Origin: Neptunomonas qingdaonensis
Lineage (GTDB): Bacteria > Pseudomonadota > Gammaproteobacteria > Pseudomonadales > Balneatricaceae
Direction: 5' to 3'
Assembly: GCF_900113275.1 (NCBI RefSeq)
Contig: NZ_FOOU01000010.1
Span: 62,001 to 126,000 of the forward strand
DNA length: 64,000 bases
Made by a program: the position numbers and the translations under genes. This document shows, piece by piece, positions 10,028 to 17,538 of the stretch; the first letter of the stretch is position 1; the number at the start of each line of letters is the position of its first letter. The notes beneath the pieces are model-generated. The model saw only the letters and a program-made list of their open reading frames with translations. It was not told where the DNA came from and made no database searches.

Positions 10028-11311
10028 ATGTCTAAAAAGACAGTATTAACCGGTATTACGACAACCGGCACGCCACATATTGGTAATTATCTGGGTGCTA
10101 TCAAGCCTGCTATTGAGGCCAGTGAGGATGCCCGCTATAACAGTTTCTTCTTTCTGGCGGATTATCATGCACTGATAAAGTGTCATGATCCAGCACGTAT
10201 TGCGCGCTCATCTCAGGAAATTGCAGCCACCTGGCTAGCGCTGGGGCTGGATACTGATAAGGCCACCTTTTATCGTCAGACAGACATTCCTGAAATTACA
10301 GAGTTGACCTGGCTGCTGACGTGCATGACGTCTAAAGGCCTTATGAACCGCTCGCATGCGTATAAAGCATCGGTTGATGCCAATCGTGAAGCCGGTAAAG
10401 AAGATCTGGATGACGGCGTGACAATGGGGTTGTTCAGCTATCCGATATTGATGGCGGCAGATATCCTGATGTTTAATGCTGATATTATTCCGGTTGGAAA
10501 AGATCAGGTCCAACATATCGAGATGACGCGGGATATTGCCGGACGTTTTAATCATACGTATGAGTCTTTGTTTGCATTGCCTGTTGCTCAGGTGGATGAG
10601 TCTTCGCCGCTTATTCCCGGGCTGGATGGTCGCAAAATGTCAAAAAGTTACGATAATACAATCCCCTTGTTTTGTTCGGCTGATGAGTTGCGCAGATTGA
10701 TCAATCAAATTGTCACCGATACCCGAGGTCCGGGCGAACCTAAAGATCCCGATAACAGTACGTTATTCCAGTTATATAGTCGTTTTGCAACAGGGCACGA
10801 TGTTGCCCTAATGCGCCAGAAGTATCAGGAAGGGATAGGGTGGGGTGAGGCGAAACGCGAGTTATTTGAACATCTGGATAGCCAGTTGAGTGACCCGCGT
10901 GCTCGTTATCATGAATTGATGAGTGATCTTGGTGCTGTTGAGGATGTCTTACAAAAAGGCGCATACAAAGCGCGTGAGAAATCAGCACCCTTTATGGAAA
11001 AGATACGTATTGCTGCGGGTATCCGTCCTTTGACGTATGTACCTGTGCAACCCGAGACCGGTACTCAGGTTAAAAAAGAGAAAAGTGTTGAGGAATTGTT
11101 ACGCGTGGAAGAGGGGCGCCGTCGGGCGATTCTTATGCAATTAAAGTCATTGTTTGAGCGAGTAGAGTCATCTGATAATAAAGCAGAAGCGGCGCTGCAG
11201 GTATTGGCAGAGAAAACCGCCGAAGTTGAGGGACTGAAGAAAAAACAGAAACAAAAAGCTCAAAATGAGTTGGACGTATTAAAAACAGAGCTAGCCCAAT
11301 ACGTGAATTAA
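10028..11311 (+). CDS. trpS: Tryptophanyl-tRNA synthetase, long form
   Basis: 427 aa. Class I aminoacyl-tRNA synthetase that charges tRNA-Trp in the cytoplasm. The HIGH-like motif is TPHIGN (about residues 14-19) and the KMSKS loop is GRKMSKSYDN (about 201-210). The catalytic core is followed by a roughly 90-residue charged C-terminal extension (KKEKSVEELLRVEEG to the end) that looks helical or coiled coil and is absent from the 334-aa E. coli enzyme; longer TrpRS forms of this kind occur in pseudomonads and relatives. ATG at 10028 is the family start; an in-frame TTG at 10007 is also open. The Shine-Dalgarno is weak. Confidence 0.94.
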   Translation: MSKKTVLTGITTTGTPHIGNYLGAIKPAIEASEDARYNSFFFLADYHALIKCHDPARIARSSQEIAATWLALGLDTDKATFYRQTDIPEITELTWLLTCMTSKGLMNRSHAYKASVDANREAGKEDLDDGVTMGLFSYPILMAADILMFNADIIPVGKDQVQHIEMTRDIAGRFNHTYESLFALPVAQVDESSPLIPGLDGRKMSKSYDNTIPLFCSADELRRLINQIVTDTRGPGEPKDPDNSTLFQLYSRFATGHDVALMRQKYQEGIGWGEAKRELFEHLDSQLSDPRARYHELMSDLGAVEDVLQKGAYKAREKSAPFMEKIRIAAGIRPLTYVPVQPETGTQVKKEKSVEELLRVEEGRRRAILMQLKSLFERVESSDNKAEAALQVLAEKTAEVEGLKKKQKQKAQNELDVLKTELAQYVN

Positions 11312-11350
11312 AAAAGCGTGAGTTAAAAGATGCGAGCCAGAGAGGTGGGT

Positions 11351-12193
11351 ATGTACCGGACGTTACTGAGTGTTGACGCGTTGCAGAAAGATTATTCACC
11401 GCAGGCGTGGGTGATATTTGATTGTCGTTTTGACTTGGCTGATGTGACTAAAGGACACCAGCTGTATAAGGAAGGGCATATCCCCGCTGCTCAGTTTATG
11501 GATCTTGAGCAAGATCTTTCTTCTCCCGTTACCCCAACGACAGGACGTCACCCTTTACCTGACCTTGAGCAACTTAAAGATAAGCTTGGCAGGGCCGGAG
11601 TGACAGCAAATACTCAGGTCATTGCTTATGATGATTGCGGCGGTGCTATGGCCGCTCGTCTTTGGTGGTTGCTTCGTTTCATTGGCCATGAGGCGGTTGC
11701 TGTTCTGGAGGGAGGTTACCCTGCCTGGGTACAGCAGTGCGGAGAGGTGACGACTAATGTGCTTCTTCCTGTAAAAGCGACTTATCAGGAAAACAGTGTG
11801 AGCGGTAACGGCGGGATGCCTGTTATTAGTAGTGAAGAGCTGCAAGGGCAGCTAGCCTCTGTTCAATTAGTTGATGCTCGGGCAGCGCCGCGCTTTCAGG
11901 GCGAAGTTGAACCCATTGATTCTGTCGCAGGGCATATCCCCGGTGCATTAAACCGTCCATTTCAGGATAACCTGACAGTGAGTGGTGTTTTTAAGTCAGC
12001 AGAGCAATTGGCAGAAGAGTGGTCTGTGTTGATAAACACTGATTTACCCGTCGTGCATATGTGCGGTTCGGGTGTGACAGCCTGCCATAATATTCTGGCG
12101 ATGGCGCATGCAGGATTGGATAATTCGGTATTGTATGTGGGTTCATGGAGTGAATGGATTGAAGATAAATCACGGCCTATAGCGTCAGTCTGA
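11351..12193 (+). CDS. sseA: Sulfurtransferase with two rhodanese domains
   Basis: 280 aa, the usual size for tandem-rhodanese enzymes. Domain 1 (about 1-130) is the inactive-type copy (WVIFDCRFDL, EGHIPAAQFMDLEQDLS). Domain 2 (about 150-275) holds the active cysteine in MCGSGVTACHN. The CGSGV(T) loop points to 3-mercaptopyruvate sulfurtransferase rather than thiosulfate rhodanese; that substrate call is inference. ATG 11351 with AGAGGTGG is better placed than the ATG at 11330. It follows trpS closely (about 40 bases) and may be read from the same transcript. Confidence 0.88.
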   Translation: MYRTLLSVDALQKDYSPQAWVIFDCRFDLADVTKGHQLYKEGHIPAAQFMDLEQDLSSPVTPTTGRHPLPDLEQLKDKLGRAGVTANTQVIAYDDCGGAMAARLWWLLRFIGHEAVAVLEGGYPAWVQQCGEVTTNVLLPVKATYQENSVSGNGGMPVISSEELQGQLASVQLVDARAAPRFQGEVEPIDSVAGHIPGALNRPFQDNLTVSGVFKSAEQLAEEWSVLINTDLPVVHMCGSGVTACHNILAMAHAGLDNSVLYVGSWSEWIEDKSRPIASV

Positions 12194-12295
12194 TGCCTAT
12201 AAACGCGGTCTATCAGTGACTTTGGTTTTAGTTATTGGTGATCTGCTGCAAATAGCGGCTATGATAAAGGCAATCTCAGCTAAGGAGGAACTGAT

Positions 12296-13231
12296 ATGCC
12301 AGCCAATTATCAATCAGGTGTTATTGCACCAGCGAGTAGTGATGCGTTATTTATCACCCTGAATGTTAAGCAGGGTCGGGATCAGGAAATTATCCATGCG
12401 TTACAGCAGATACAACAGTCTGTTTCTCAGTTTCAGGAGCGCTTTTCGGCGCAATCTGTGCATGCAGTAGTTGCAATAGGCAGTGACTATTGGGATCGGC
12501 TGACCTTCCATTTACCGAACGCTTGGCAACGCAGGCCTGCCCTGTTAACTCCTTTTCCGATAATGCAGGGTGTCGTCAATATGCCTGCAACGCCGGTCGA
12601 TTTACTCTTGCACTTACGATCGAACCGTCGGGATATTACTTATAAACTGGCTCGGGAGTTAATGGCATTGTTCAGTGATGCGGTTGAGATTGCAGAGGAC
12701 GTGTCCTGTTTTCGCTATTTGGATGCCAGAGACTTAACGGGCTTTGTGGATGGCACAGAAAATCCACAAGGTGATCATAAAAAAGCGGTTGCTCTTGTCG
12801 GTGATGAGGATGACATTTTTGCCGGGGGATCTTATATCCATTTGCAGCGCTATGTTCACAATCTTGATCGATGGAGTGCACAATCCGTGAAAGATCAGGA
12901 AGATGTATACGGGCGAACCAAGGAGGATAATGTTGAGTATCCATCGAATGAAAAACCTCTTACCGCACATACGAAACGCGCATCTTTGAAAGATAGTCAC
13001 GGCCAGTCCGTTGAAATACTCCGCCATAGCATGCCTTACGGCAATCTGACGGAAGCGGGGCTGTTATTTGCCAGTTATTGTCGAACACCTGAAAGCTTTA
13101 CTCTGATTTTAAAGAGTATGGTTGAAGGTGACGGCAATGGGCATACCGATAAATTGATGCAATTTACTACGGCGATAACGGGTCAGGCGTTCTTTGCTCC
13201 CCCTTTGAGTTGGTTTGAGAAATTACAGTAA
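12296..13231 (+). CDS. yfeX: DyP-type heme peroxidase, YfeX-like
   Basis: 311 aa. It has the dye-decolorising peroxidase hallmark GFVDG (residues 149-153, distal catalytic Asp), a likely proximal heme histidine at about residue 225 (TAHTKRA), and a conserved distal arginine region (LRHSMPYG). The C-terminal block FTLILKSMVEGDGNGHTDKL matches the YfeX subclass. It oxidises porphyrinogens or dyes with hydrogen peroxide. There is no signal peptide, so it acts in the cytoplasm. An excellent ribosome site (AAGGAGG) sits 7 bases before the ATG, suggesting strong translation. Confidence 0.93.
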   Translation: MPANYQSGVIAPASSDALFITLNVKQGRDQEIIHALQQIQQSVSQFQERFSAQSVHAVVAIGSDYWDRLTFHLPNAWQRRPALLTPFPIMQGVVNMPATPVDLLLHLRSNRRDITYKLARELMALFSDAVEIAEDVSCFRYLDARDLTGFVDGTENPQGDHKKAVALVGDEDDIFAGGSYIHLQRYVHNLDRWSAQSVKDQEDVYGRTKEDNVEYPSNEKPLTAHTKRASLKDSHGQSVEILRHSMPYGNLTEAGLLFASYCRTPESFTLILKSMVEGDGNGHTDKLMQFTTAITGQAFFAPPLSWFEKLQ

Positions 13232-13394
13232 GTCTATGAAGTTCATAATAAACTAATATTTGTTGCCGGATGGCCGATAGTTAGTATAAGTGTATCTGTT
13301 GATAGATATGTGTGGTTTTTATGGATTTTAACTGATCTTCGGATGCCGGTTTACACTGTTGAGTCGTCATCTTTTAATTTGTTCAGGGTACAGA

Positions 13395-13416
13395 AGTATT
13401 TACAGTAGTATTTACA
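13395..13416. repeat. Direct repeat upstream of the TonB receptor gene
   Basis: The 10-mer AGTATTTACA occurs twice with a 12-base period (13395-13404 and 13407-13416), about 45 bases before the receptor start. It could be a regulator half-site array or part of the promoter; nothing further can be said from sequence. Confidence 0.5.
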
Positions 13417-13460
13417 TGAGTACCGACTGATTTTAATTCTCTTTTTCTGGAAGCAGATAC

Positions 13461-15611
13461 ATGTCAGGAACGCTTGGATACAGGACGTTATTTTGGGTAA
13501 GTGCATTTTTACTTAATAGTGTTGTAATGGCTTCAGATGATATGTCGCTCGATGATCTCAAAGCCCTGTCCATTGATGAGCTTTCTTCGCTTGAAGTGGG
13601 TATCGCATCCAAAATTCCCAGTAAGGTTATTGAGACCCCGGCTTCGGTTTACGTATTGACGGCAGAAAGTATTCGCCGCTCTGGTGCCAGGAATGTACCT
13701 GAAGCTTTGCGTATAGTGCCTGGCTTAAATGTCGCTGCTGTGAGTGGTAATTCATGGGCGGTCAATTCGCGAGGGTTTAATGAGACCTTCGCCAATAAAT
13801 TTTTAGTGTTATTGGATGGCCGAAGTTTATATAACCATACTTTTGGTGGCGTGTATTGGGATATGCAAGATGTCCGCATGGAGGATGTTGAACGTATTGA
13901 GGTTATTCGTGGGCCCGGTTCCGCTGTGTGGGGTGCGAATGCGATGAATGGAGTTATTAACATCATTACTCGTTCCTCATTTGCTACACAAGGGGGAGAA
14001 ATTGTTGGATCATTGGGAAATCAAAATCGCGAAGTGGGATTGCGTTATGCTGGCGAATTTAACGATCGCAGCAGTTACAGGTTTAGCGTTAAAGGGACAA
14101 TGAGCGAAGAGAACTCGCCCACCTCACATTCAGGTTTTGGCCAGGGTGCTGTGGCTAATGATGATGCGAGGCACACACGATTATCATTGCGCACGGATAC
14201 GGACTTTGGTGATGGAGAGTCATTATTGTTAGATGTTGGTTACTTTCGTGGAGAGTCAGATCAGCGTTTATTCGCATCCGAAAAAGTTTCATCAGGACCC
14301 GACTTTAATACGATTGTGGCTCCGGCAATTAATAATATGTTGCTTAATGGTGCCACTGAGGATCAAGTATTTGCTGCCTTAGCGTTTCCGCAGTATGGAC
14401 TGTGTACATTTTGCATGATGGACATCAGGGATAATCAAAAATACTCAGGTGGTCATCTGTTGGCTCGCTGGAAGCAGGTGAGCAATAATGATTGGCAGAC
14501 TATACAGGCGTATCTGGATTACTCGCAGCGGGAAGATTACCAATTAGATCAGCAAGCTAATGCACTTGATATCGATTTTGAGCGTGGCTGGAAAAATAGT
14601 CTGGGAAAGTTTGCCTGGGGTATGGGCGTCAGGTCTGTGGCGGATGATCTGCAGCCCAATTTGTCACCCACGTCAGTTGTTTCGTTTGGGCCTGCCTCCC
14701 AGCGTAATAATGTGATAAATGCATTTGTGCAGAGTGAAGTGAATGTTTCGGAGGATATTAGAGTCTTAACTGGAGTGGGTTATGAATATTCTTCAATTTC
14801 CGGTAACCAATGGCAACCGACGATCAGAGGGATATGGTCGGTAAGTCCTAAGACTCAGTTATGGAGTGCGCTGTCTTATTCCTCGCGTGTTCCTTCCCGG
14901 TTAGAAACCTCGAACGCTAGTCCTAAGAATGCTTATGAGCTCACAGGTAATCCAAACCATGGCTCAGAAAAGCTGACGTCATGGGAGTTAGGGTTTAGGT
15001 ATAATCCACAAAATACGTTGGCGTTCGATGTGACTGTATTTCGTTATTGGTACAGTGATCTAACGACTATCAATATTGATAATCTGTTTAATCCATTTTT
15101 AAGCACTAGCACCCCAGGTCAACTTAGTATTGCTAATGGTGCGGAGGCTGATGCCTATGGTGTTGAATTATCCACCCGATGGACGGTGCAGCCAAATTGG
15201 CGTTTGGAGGCTTCCTACAGTTTGTTACAAACGTCGATGAGTCGCTTGCCCGCATTCACAGAACCTATGATATCTACAAATAAGGCCCCGAAACATCAGT
15301 TTTCACTGCACTCCAGCTGGGATTTGACAGCAACTCTGGAGCTGGATCTTGGGGTCTATTATGTGTCATCGTTATCATCGACCGGATCAGACTTCCTGGT
15401 ATTTGGAGACGATGGTATTGATGATTATGTCAGAACAGATGTCAGAGTCGGATGGCAGATCTCACCAGAGGTGGAGCTCAGTATTGTCGGGCAGAACCTT
15501 TTGCAGGATACCCATCAGGAGTTTAGTACATCACCATTGAATGTGGGTGGCTACCCGGAAAGTACGGAAATAAATCGTAGTGTTTCAGCCAAACTCACGG
15601 TCAGGTTTTAA
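13461..15611 (+). CDS. TonB-dependent outer membrane receptor
   Basis: 716 aa. Signal peptide of about 25 residues, then the LDDLKALSIDELSSLEV stretch common in the receptor group that pairs with YfiR-like proteins, then a plug domain (about 58-170: TPASVYVLTAESIRRSG, VERIEVIRGPGSAVWGANAMNG) and a beta-barrel ending in an aromatic residue (SAKLTVRF). Barrel strands with alternating residues are visible throughout. The substrate is unknown. It is followed after 2 bases by a YfiR-like gene, suggesting the receptor senses or imports a signal for the c-di-GMP pathway rather than serving simple iron uptake. No Fur box recognised. Confidence 0.92.
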   Translation: MSGTLGYRTLFWVSAFLLNSVVMASDDMSLDDLKALSIDELSSLEVGIASKIPSKVIETPASVYVLTAESIRRSGARNVPEALRIVPGLNVAAVSGNSWAVNSRGFNETFANKFLVLLDGRSLYNHTFGGVYWDMQDVRMEDVERIEVIRGPGSAVWGANAMNGVINIITRSSFATQGGEIVGSLGNQNREVGLRYAGEFNDRSSYRFSVKGTMSEENSPTSHSGFGQGAVANDDARHTRLSLRTDTDFGDGESLLLDVGYFRGESDQRLFASEKVSSGPDFNTIVAPAINNMLLNGATEDQVFAALAFPQYGLCTFCMMDIRDNQKYSGGHLLARWKQVSNNDWQTIQAYLDYSQREDYQLDQQANALDIDFERGWKNSLGKFAWGMGVRSVADDLQPNLSPTSVVSFGPASQRNNVINAFVQSEVNVSEDIRVLTGVGYEYSSISGNQWQPTIRGIWSVSPKTQLWSALSYSSRVPSRLETSNASPKNAYELTGNPNHGSEKLTSWELGFRYNPQNTLAFDVTVFRYWYSDLTTINIDNLFNPFLSTSTPGQLSIANGAEADAYGVELSTRWTVQPNWRLEASYSLLQTSMSRLPAFTEPMISTNKAPKHQFSLHSSWDLTATLELDLGVYYVSSLSSTGSDFLVFGDDGIDDYVRTDVRVGWQISPEVELSIVGQNLLQDTHQEFSTSPLNVGGYPESTEINRSVSAKLTVRF

Positions 15612-15613
15612 GA

Positions 15614-16159
15614 ATGGAAACCTTATTTTCCATGCTTAGGGTTATTATCAAGCCAATACTGCTGGGTGGATGTTTGTTATTCGGTTCAGTCGCATTGGCT
15701 GAAGATAACGCTGTCGATAATATTAAGACGGTGTATATCTATAATTTCTTATCCTTTATTCAATGGCCTGAACATAAGAGCTTATCGGCTGAATATCGGT
15801 TATGTGCGCTTGCTGATCAAGCTTTGGTCGATAAACTGACGGCGGTTGTGCAAGATGAACAGATGAATGGCCGTTCACTGATTGTTGTCCCTTATAGTTA
15901 TCTGTCAGAGGCTGAAAACTGTCATCTTATCTACCTGCAGGAGAGCGCATTGTTGGAGGCTGATTCGTTGGTGGATTTTGATCAGCCTGGAACATTACTG
16001 ATTGGTGATGCAGATGGTTTTGTATCAGGGGGAATGGGCATGGTCGGTTTTGAGACCCGAGGACGTAAAGTACGTGTGGCAATGAATCTGACGCGTTTAC
16101 AGGAAGCTGGCTTTAAAGTCAGTTCAAAATTATTGCGGGTGGTCAGAATCGAACGTTAA
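15614..16159 (+). CDS. YfiR-family periplasmic protein (DUF4154)
   Basis: 181 aa. Signal peptide (to about residue 29, GSVALA). The mature part has the family opening VYIYNFLSFIQWPE, then RLCALADQ, VPYSYLSEAENCHLIYL and the glycine-rich stretch at about residues 137-148 before MVGFETRGRKVRVAMNL. In Pseudomonas, YfiR is a periplasmic repressor of the diguanylate cyclase YfiN. Here it follows the receptor by two bases, and the kinase and EAL genes lie 1.4 kb downstream, so it probably relays a periplasmic signal to the kinase. That link is inference from gene order. Confidence 0.9.
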   Translation: METLFSMLRVIIKPILLGGCLLFGSVALAEDNAVDNIKTVYIYNFLSFIQWPEHKSLSAEYRLCALADQALVDKLTAVVQDEQMNGRSLIVVPYSYLSEAENCHLIYLQESALLEADSLVDFDQPGTLLIGDADGFVSGGMGMVGFETRGRKVRVAMNLTRLQEAGFKVSSKLLRVVRIER

Positions 16160-16166
16160 TCATTCA

Positions 16167-16305
16167 GAGACCTTTGTACGATTGCTCCTTTGTCCTCTGG
16201 CGGCGTTAAAAGCGTACTCAATCGGTCATTTATAAACATAAACTCCCTTACTCCGTGCGCTTTTGCTTTGCCAGTAAACAAAATTCCGGCTCGTGCAAAG
16301 GTCTC
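16167..16305. repeat. 139-bp palindromic intergenic element
   Basis: The ends form a 15-bp inverted repeat matching at 14 positions (16167-16181 GAGACCTTTGTACGA; 16291-16305 TCGTGCAAAGGTCTC). An inner pair (AAAAGCGTAC at 16208-16217; GTGCGCTTTT at 16255-16264) matches at 9 of 10. No ORF of note lies inside. The whole unit could fold as a long hairpin in RNA. A 20-bp segment (16178-16197) recurs inverted at 23037-23056, so this is a dispersed repeat, perhaps MITE-like or REP-like. Confidence 0.75.
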
Positions 16306-16316
16306 AATAAATATTC

Positions 16317-16346
16317 AATAAAGGCCACCCGGGGCGAGTGGCCCTT
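16317..16346 (-). terminator. Probable terminator of cysK
   Basis: On the reverse strand GGCCAC (16338-16343) pairs with GTGGCC (16323-16328) around a GC-rich loop, followed by TTTATTG. It lies about 10-40 bases after the cysK stop codon. Confidence 0.6.
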
Positions 16347-16356
16347 GCTGTTACAT

Positions 16357-17325
16357 TTACTGAACTTGTTCGTTTTCGGTAAATACTCCGTCATAAAGAA
16401 CTGTCGACAGGTAGCGTTCGCCTGAGTCAGGTAAAATCACGACAATGGTCTTTCCTTTGTATTCCGGGCGTGCCGCAAGTCGCAAAGCGGCGGCCGTTGC
16501 CGCACCACAGGAGATACCTGCAAGAATACCTTCCTCTTTCATTAAGCGTTGTGCTGTGGCAATTGCTTCTTCATTGCTGACCTGCTCAACAACATCCACG
16601 ATGCTTAAATCCAGGTTTCCCGGTATAAAGCCTGCACCTATTCCCTGGATTTTGTGTGGCGAAGGTTTTAGTTCCATTTTATTTAATGACTGAGTAATGA
16701 CGGGTGAGTCGACGGGCTCGACAGCAACGCTGATAATGGCTTTGCCTTTAGTCTGTTTGATATAACGAGAAACGCCGGTAATCGTCCCCCCGGTGCCAAC
16801 GCCAGCAACGAGTACATCAATGCTGCCATCCGTGTCATTCCAGATTTCAGGCCCAGTGGTTTGTTCATGGATGGAGGGGTTGGCTGGGTTCTGGAATTGT
16901 TGAAGCATTAAATTTTGTTCAGGGTTGCTATCCACAATTTCCTGGGCTTTATCGATGGCACCCTTCATGCCCTTTTCCGGCGGGGTGAGGATGATTTCAG
17001 CCCCCAGCGCTTTCATTAATTTGCGTCTTTCAATACTCATAGAAGCAGGCATAGTGAGCTTTAACGAGTAACCCCGTGATGCGGCGACAAAAGCGAGAGC
17101 AATGCCCGTATTACCACTGGTTGGTTCAACTAGTGTTATGCCGGGCTTGAGTTGGCCCGATTTCTCAGCAGCCCAGATCATACTGGCACCGATGCGGCAT
17201 TTTACCGAACCTGCCGGATTGCGAGACTCTATCTTGGCTAAGATGGTCGCATCAGGTGCAAGTCTGGCGAGTCTGACGAGTGGAGTATTTCCAATAGAGA
17301 GTGAATTGTCTTGAAAAACCGGCAT
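16357..17325 (-). CDS. cysK: Cysteine synthase A (O-acetylserine sulfhydrylase)
   Basis: 322 aa. Makes cysteine from O-acetylserine and sulfide using PLP. The PLP lysine is K42 ([12 protein letters not shown]), the substrate loop is [10 protein letters not shown], the phosphate-binding loop is [14 protein letters not shown] and the C-terminal motif is [14 protein letters not shown]. Block-by-block agreement with E. coli CysK is high, including EPTSGNTG and [12 protein letters not shown], so CysK fits better than CysM. It sits on the reverse strand between a YfiR gene and its probable partner kinase, away from the cys cluster at 42-50 kb. Confidence 0.96.
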   Translation of the reverse strand: MPVFQDNSLSIGNTPLVRLARLAPDATILAKIESRNPAGSVKCRIGASMIWAAEKSGQLKPGITLVEPTSGNTGIALAFVAASRGYSLKLTMPASMSIERRKLMKALGAEIILTPPEKGMKGAIDKAQEIVDSNPEQNLMLQQFQNPANPSIHEQTTGPEIWNDTDGSIDVLVAGVGTGGTITGVSRYIKQTKGKAIISVAVEPVDSPVITQSLNKMELKPSPHKIQGIGAGFIPGNLDLSIVDVVEQVSNEEAIATAQRLMKEEGILAGISCGAATAAALRLAARPEYKGKTIVVILPDSGERYLSTVLYDGVFTENEQVQ

Positions 17326-17538
17326 TTTGTTACCCTATCTTATTGAGTGATATTGCCTGAAGTGTACTGCCGATAAAGTTATTTTTACAGATTCCTTTGC
17401 TATATGTTTATTGTTAATCATACTTAACTTGTTCATCTTCTGTTAATTTTGCCAGGTGAATGTTATTTTCGAACGCTTGTTCTAAAATATTGTAAAGTAT
17501 GTATTGTCATAACCTACTGTTTAAATGGGTAATTATTT

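Noticed and set aside
13232-13460. Cobalamin riboswitch before the TonB receptor
   Set aside because: No B12-box-like core or the conserved flanking helices; only a short direct repeat is seen.
16160-16356. Possible tRNA or riboswitch in the spacer after the YfiR gene
   Set aside because: The complementary segments form one long palindromic repeat, not a cloverleaf or a known aptamer.
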